A DNA stretch of 64,000 nucleotides, taken from assembly GCA_934098295.1 (NCBI GenBank), contig CAKONV010000002.1, positions 116,297 through 180,296 of the forward strand, in the 5' to 3' direction. Position 1 is the stretch's first letter; the number at the start of each line of letters is the position of its first letter. The notes beneath the pieces are model-generated. The model worked only from the letters and a program-made list of their open reading frames with translations. It was not told the origin of the DNA and did no database searches. The DNA comes from an uncultured Bacilli bacterium (GTDB lineage Bacteria; Bacillota_I; Bacilli_A; ML615J-28; CAG-313). The position numbers were made by a program, and so were the translations under genes. Of the stretch, positions 60,955 through 64,000 are shown in pieces.

Positions 60955-61782
60955 CTATTTTTTTGTTAACATCCAAAGAGCTTCTTCAAAATGAACACCA
61001 TACTTATGAGTGTCAAGATCTGGTAAAGTAGCTTTAATAGCTTCTAGGGTAAAATCAACGGCTAGTTTGCCAGCCTCATAAAAAGAATTTCCCTTAACAA
61101 TAGATCCAAAGAAAGCAGAAGCAAATATATCACCAGTACCATGGAAACTTCTAGGAATTCTTTCATTATAATAATAGTCAAATTTATTATTCTTTTTATC
61201 ATACATGGCAACACCAAGTTTATCATCTTCAAAACTAACACCCGTAATAAGAACATAGTTAGGCCCTAATTTACTTAAAGAAACAAGCATATTTTCAATA
61301 TATTCTTTATCGTATTTTTCTTTATATTCAGTTCCTAAAATCATAGAGGCTTCTGTGATATTAGGTAATAAATAGTTAGCTTTACTACATAATGACTTCA
61401 TTCCCTCAACAAACTCTTCATCAAATCCAGGATATAACATGCCGTTATCAGCCATGGCAGGATCAACTAAAATCATATTTTCATCATTTCTAAAAGTAGC
61501 AATTATGTCCTTAATATAATTAATTTGTTTAAGACTGCCTAGATATCCTGTATATATACCATCAAATTTAATGTTTTCTTTTTGCCAATGAGCAGATATT
61601 GCAGGTATATCATCAGTTAAATCTCTAAATGTATATCCACTAAAACCACCTGTGTGTGTTGATAGAATTGCCGTTGGTAGAATGCATGTTTCAACCCCCA
61701 TAGCAGATATTATTGGTAAAGCTACGGTTAGTGAGCATTGACCTACGCATGAAATGTCTTGAATTGTTAATATTTTTTTCAT
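60955..61782 (-). CDS. Pyridoxal/pyridoxamine kinase
   Basis: Phosphorylates vitamin B6 vitamers to PLP precursors. A 275-residue ribokinase-fold enzyme with ILTIQDISCVGQCSLTVALP, LSTHTGGFSGYTFRD and the catalytic GTGDIFASAFFG anion hole/base. Fits the PdxY/PdxK-type 'pyridoxamine kinase' of Firmicutes. The promoter is well formed and the 5' leader can form a GTTATA/TATAAC stem. Confidence 0.9.
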   Translation of the reverse strand: MKKILTIQDISCVGQCSLTVALPIISAMGVETCILPTAILSTHTGGFSGYTFRDLTDDIPAISAHWQKENIKFDGIYTGYLGSLKQINYIKDIIATFRNDENMILVDPAMADNGMLYPGFDEEFVEGMKSLCSKANYLLPNITEASMILGTEYKEKYDKEYIENMLVSLSKLGPNYVLITGVSFEDDKLGVAMYDKKNNKFDYYYNERIPRSFHGTGDIFASAFFGSIVKGNSFYEAGKLAVDFTLEAIKATLPDLDTHKYGVHFEEALWMLTKK

Positions 61783-61850
61783 ATTTTCTTTTTCCTTTTT
61801 ATTTTTTTATCTTTTGTTATATTACAATAGGCTCTTATAACATATTATAT

Positions 61851-61879
61851 ATTATACAATATTTTTTGTTTTTTTTCAA
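61851..61879 (-). promoter_or_regulatory. Promoter of the pyridoxal kinase gene
   Basis: TTGAAA (61874-61879), 17-base spacer and TATAAT (61851-61856) on the minus strand. Confidence 0.7.
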
Positions 61880-61906
61880 TCAATATGTAATTTGTCAGTT
61901 ATTAAA

Positions 61907-61944
61907 AAAATACGTAAATCTAGTCGTCTAGAATTACGTATTTT
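61907..61944. terminator. Terminator of the purine permease gene
   Basis: AAAATACGTAA-TCTAG pairs with CTAGA-TTACGTATTTT around a 4-base loop, then TTTT on the minus strand. Confidence 0.9.
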
Positions 61945-61961
61945 ATGTATAATTTTTATTA

Positions 61962-63386
61962 TTACATTGTTACAAATGCAAATCTTAATACACCTAAGAT
62001 AGCAATAACAGTTACAACGATATCTTTCTTTGTGAATCTGCCAGTGAATAATGTTAATAATACATATGTAATAGCACCAATCATGATACCGTTACTAATA
62101 GAATATGTTGTTACCATCATAATGAAAGTAATGAAACCTGTTGCGCCAGATACTACATCATTGAAATCAATATTTTTGATGCCTTTGCACATTAATAATC
62201 CAACATAGATTAAAGCAGGAGCAGTAGCACATGATGGAACATATTTAACAACTGGGCCAATAAATAAGCATAATAAGAATAAGATAGCTGTAACAAATGC
62301 TGATAAACCAGTTCTTCCACCAGCAGCAACACCAGCACTTGATTCTACGAAAGTAGTAATTGTTGAAGTACCAGTGACAGCACCTGTAATAGTACCAATA
62401 GCATCTGATAACATTTCACCATTAATTCCTTGAGGATCACCATTTTCATCAAGCATTCCTGCTTCAGCACAAGTACCATATAGTGTTCCTAGAGTATCGA
62501 ACATATCAATTAAGCAATATGTTACAACAAGCATAATTCCACTAAATACAGAACCAACTAAAGTGCCATCAAATAAAGTTTTCATACCTTTGAAGCAGGC
62601 AAATAGACCAACTTCTGACCAATCTTTGAAAGTTTGACCAATTGATACTGAACCTAATGAATCAACTTTACCAACAAAAATTAAATGAGCTACATAATAT
62701 ATAAGAGTTGAACAAAGAATTCCTAGAATGATTGAACCTTTATTTAAGAATTTTACTTTTGATTTAGCAAATACAACAATTAAAATAAATCCTACAAAAG
62801 CAACTATTGCTTGAATTGATGTTTCAGCACTCTTTGTAAAGTCAGCAATTGATACACAAGTGTATTGATTTACTACAACTAAACCACTATTTTGGAAACC
62901 AATAAAGGCAATAAATAGACCAATACCAGCAGGAATAGCTGTTTTTAAGCATTGTGGTAAAGATGTTGAAATGTATTTTCTTAAACCAGTAAGTGATAAA
63001 ATTAAGAATACTAAACCTTCAATTAAGATTACAGCAAGACCAGTTTGATAACCTTCAATTGGTGTATGTGTAGAACCAGCTGCAAATGTTGGTAAAATGA
63101 ATGAAACGAAGAAGAAAGAGTTAAGTCCCATTCCAGCAGCTAAAGCGAAAGGTTTATTAGCAATAAAAGCCATACATAATGTTGCAATAACAGCAGCAAT
63201 AATACCACTAATAAAGCAAGCATTCCAAATATTGCCTACACCTTCTGAAAAACCTGTCATTTGATTAGGGTTTACAATTACTATGTAACACATAGCAAAG
63301 AAAGTTGTAATACCGGCAACAATCTCGGTTTTAATAGTTGTGTTGTTTTCATCTAGTTTGAAAACTTTGTTTAAAAAATTTTTCAT
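61962..63386 (-). CDS. NCS2/AzgA-family guanine/hypoxanthine permease
   Basis: Imports purine bases with protons. A 474-residue protein with 12-14 predicted helices; AGITTFFAMCYIVIVNP near the start, AAGMGLNSFF, and FVESSAGVAAGGRTGLSAF (substrate-site region) as in AzgA/PbuG. The guanine riboswitch in its leader shows that purine is the ligand. Together with the nucleotidase lipoprotein at 41768 it supports purine salvage. Terminated by a strong hairpin. Confidence 0.95.
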   Translation of the reverse strand: MKNFLNKVFKLDENNTTIKTEIVAGITTFFAMCYIVIVNPNQMTGFSEGVGNIWNACFISGIIAAVIATLCMAFIANKPFALAAGMGLNSFFFVSFILPTFAAGSTHTPIEGYQTGLAVILIEGLVFLILSLTGLRKYISTSLPQCLKTAIPAGIGLFIAFIGFQNSGLVVVNQYTCVSIADFTKSAETSIQAIVAFVGFILIVVFAKSKVKFLNKGSIILGILCSTLIYYVAHLIFVGKVDSLGSVSIGQTFKDWSEVGLFACFKGMKTLFDGTLVGSVFSGIMLVVTYCLIDMFDTLGTLYGTCAEAGMLDENGDPQGINGEMLSDAIGTITGAVTGTSTITTFVESSAGVAAGGRTGLSAFVTAILFLLCLFIGPVVKYVPSCATAPALIYVGLLMCKGIKNIDFNDVVSGATGFITFIMMVTTYSISNGIMIGAITYVLLTLFTGRFTKKDIVVTVIAILGVLRFAFVTM

Positions 63387-63417
63387 AATTCCTCCATTTG
63401 AAGTTAAAAAGAAAAAA

Positions 63418-63435
63418 AGACACTACAGAGTGTCT
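63418..63435 (-). terminator. Riboswitch-controlled terminator
   Basis: AGACACT-CTGT-AGTGTCT followed by TTTTTT on the minus strand, located between the riboswitch aptamer and the permease start. Confidence 0.88.
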
Positions 63436-63472
63436 CTAAAAACGAAAAGATTAGTAACGTTAGTTACTAAAA

Positions 63473-63543
63473 TAATCGTAGTCCTATCATTAATGGTGAT
63501 AGGGTAGAGACTTTCGAACCATATTATCGAATTTATACGATTT
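63473..63543 (-). ncRNA. Guanine-type purine riboswitch
   Basis: P1 is AATCGTA/TACGATT. The core has the conserved ATATGG and GTCTCTACC around P2 and P3, with CCTATCACC and TGATAGG as P3. The 3' junction reads GGACTACG; the C at the specificity position (ACTA) indicates guanine or hypoxanthine and not adenine. A separate hairpin (TTAGTAAC/GTTACTAA, 63449-63468) lies between aptamer and terminator and may serve as antiterminator. Confidence 0.93.
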
Positions 63544-63558
63544 ATTAACTTCAACTAT

Positions 63559-63588
63559 ATTATACTATAATAACAAATTATTTGTCAA
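63559..63588 (-). promoter_or_regulatory. Promoter of the riboswitch-permease unit
   Basis: TTGACA (63583-63588), 18-base spacer and TATAAT (63559-63564) on the minus strand. Confidence 0.8.
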
Positions 63589-63616
63589 AAATATAGCTAT
63601 GAAAACGTACTCAGCA

Positions 63617-63949
63617 TTATCTTTCTTTTTCTATAATTGTATTAATTTTTTCTAAGGCACTATTAATATCTTTAAAACAAACACCATTAATTCCTATTTT
63701 AGAAGCTGCTAAAACATTTTCTTCTAAGTCATCTAAAAATATACATTCTTTGGCTGTTAGGTTATATTTTTGTAAAAGGTAATCATATATTTGTTTTTCA
63801 GGTTTCATCATTTTTACAAAAGCGGATACAACTTCACCATCAAAAGACTTTAAAAAAGGATATTTTTCTTTGGTATAAATAAAACCTTCTTTTGAATAAT
63901 TTGAAAGAATATATGTTTTATATCTCCTCGTATAATATAAATTGTTCAT
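63617..63949 (-). pseudogene. HAD-family hydrolase lacking its N-terminal half
   Basis: 110 residues that match only the second half of a HAD-IA phosphatase: YKTYILSNYS (Thr/Ser motif II), KMMKPEKQIYDYLL (Lys motif III) and CIFLDDLEENV (acidic motif IV). The nucleophile DxD motif, which must precede, is absent. All three frames have stops within the 50 bases upstream, and there is no ribosome site. It is therefore probably a decayed gene, or the N-terminal part lies beyond the window as a separate fragment. Confidence 0.65.
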
Positions 63950-64000
63950 AATTATTTTAATTGATAATGAACTAATATCAATTTATTTCATATAGATTAT

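Noticed and set aside
63581..63590. TTTGTCAAAA as a Spo0A box near the purine permease
   Set aside because: It is the reverse of a consensus -35 (TTGACA) with a normal 18-base spacer, so an ordinary promoter explains it.
1..64000. CRISPR arrays, tRNA/rRNA genes, insertion sequences, prophage
   Set aside because: No regularly spaced repeats, cloverleaf genes, transposases, integrases or phage proteins were seen on either strand.

Overview
The window is AT-rich, gene-dense DNA of a low-GC Firmicute (class Bacilli sensu lato). The standard code fits: UGA serves as stop throughout. Several lines place it in an anaerobic, endospore-forming relative of the Bacilli/Erysipelotrichia/Mollicutes branch. 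The blocks dnaD-nth, spoIIGA-sigE-sigG, rpmB/spoVM/rpe/rsgA/rlmN/rsmB and rpsL-rpsG-fusA-tuf are in Bacillus-like order. [FeFe]-hydrogenase proteins, AdhE, Rex and oxygen-sensitive Fe-S proteins point to strict fermentation. The taxon is an inference; I cannot name a species.

Layout. 1-2.5 kb: a divergent CCA-adding-enzyme homologue without its catalytic residues (cut by the window edge), the GTPase YchF, and a zinc-ribbon membrane protein resembling an inactive CPBP protease. 2.6-7.2 kb: a small unknown protein, a class A penicillin-binding protein, and a GNAT-TatD-secreted serine protease operon. 7.3-11.8 kb: the str operon with a clear promoter and a structured leader. 11.8-14.2 kb: gmk-rpoZ-M32 carboxypeptidase. 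14.4-22.8 kb: rqcH, a cse60-like sporulation gene, nth, dnaD, a histidine phosphatase, rnc, recG, fakA. 23-29 kb: rpmB, spoVM, rpe, rsgA, rlmN, rsmB, an unknown gene, lgt. 29-38 kb: one long redox operon, rex-adhE-phosphotransferase-two small [2Fe-2S] proteins-sensory hydrogenase-PP2C phosphatase-[FeFe] hydrogenase. 38-41.7 kb: a LysR regulator, enolase and a second iron alcohol dehydrogenase. 41.8-48.9 kb: a 5'-nucleotidase lipoprotein and a polyamine ABC transporter (regulator-PotA-PotB-PotC-PotD) with unusual PotA and PotD. 49-52.6 kb: a lipoprotein, a candidate small RNA and a secreted cysteine peptidase behind phased Spo0A-like boxes. 53-57.5 kb: the GGGtGRT/NifU-like pair, gpmI, an ECF S component, ung. 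57.6-60 kb: sigG, sigE, spoIIGA. 60-64 kb: galU, a pyridoxal kinase, a guanine-riboswitch-controlled purine permease and a truncated HAD gene.

How it works together. The central theme is fermentative redox control: Rex (NADH sensing), AdhE (NADH reoxidation), and a hydrogenase sensor plus phosphatase in one transcription unit. The second theme is sporulation. SpoIIGA, pro-sigma-E, sigma-G, SpoVM and a Cse60-like protein are present, and spoVM and cse60 are genes under 90 codons that are easily missed. Three sporulation genes (sigG, spoVM, cse60) lie just downstream of genes expressed at another time, and each has its ribosome-binding region or start codon folded into a strong hairpin. In sigG and spoVM the 5' arm of that hairpin carries the candidate sporulation -10 element, so a transcript started there would lack the arm and be translatable, whereas read-through RNA would be masked. 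This recurrent promoter-in-the-arm design is the most interesting pattern I found.
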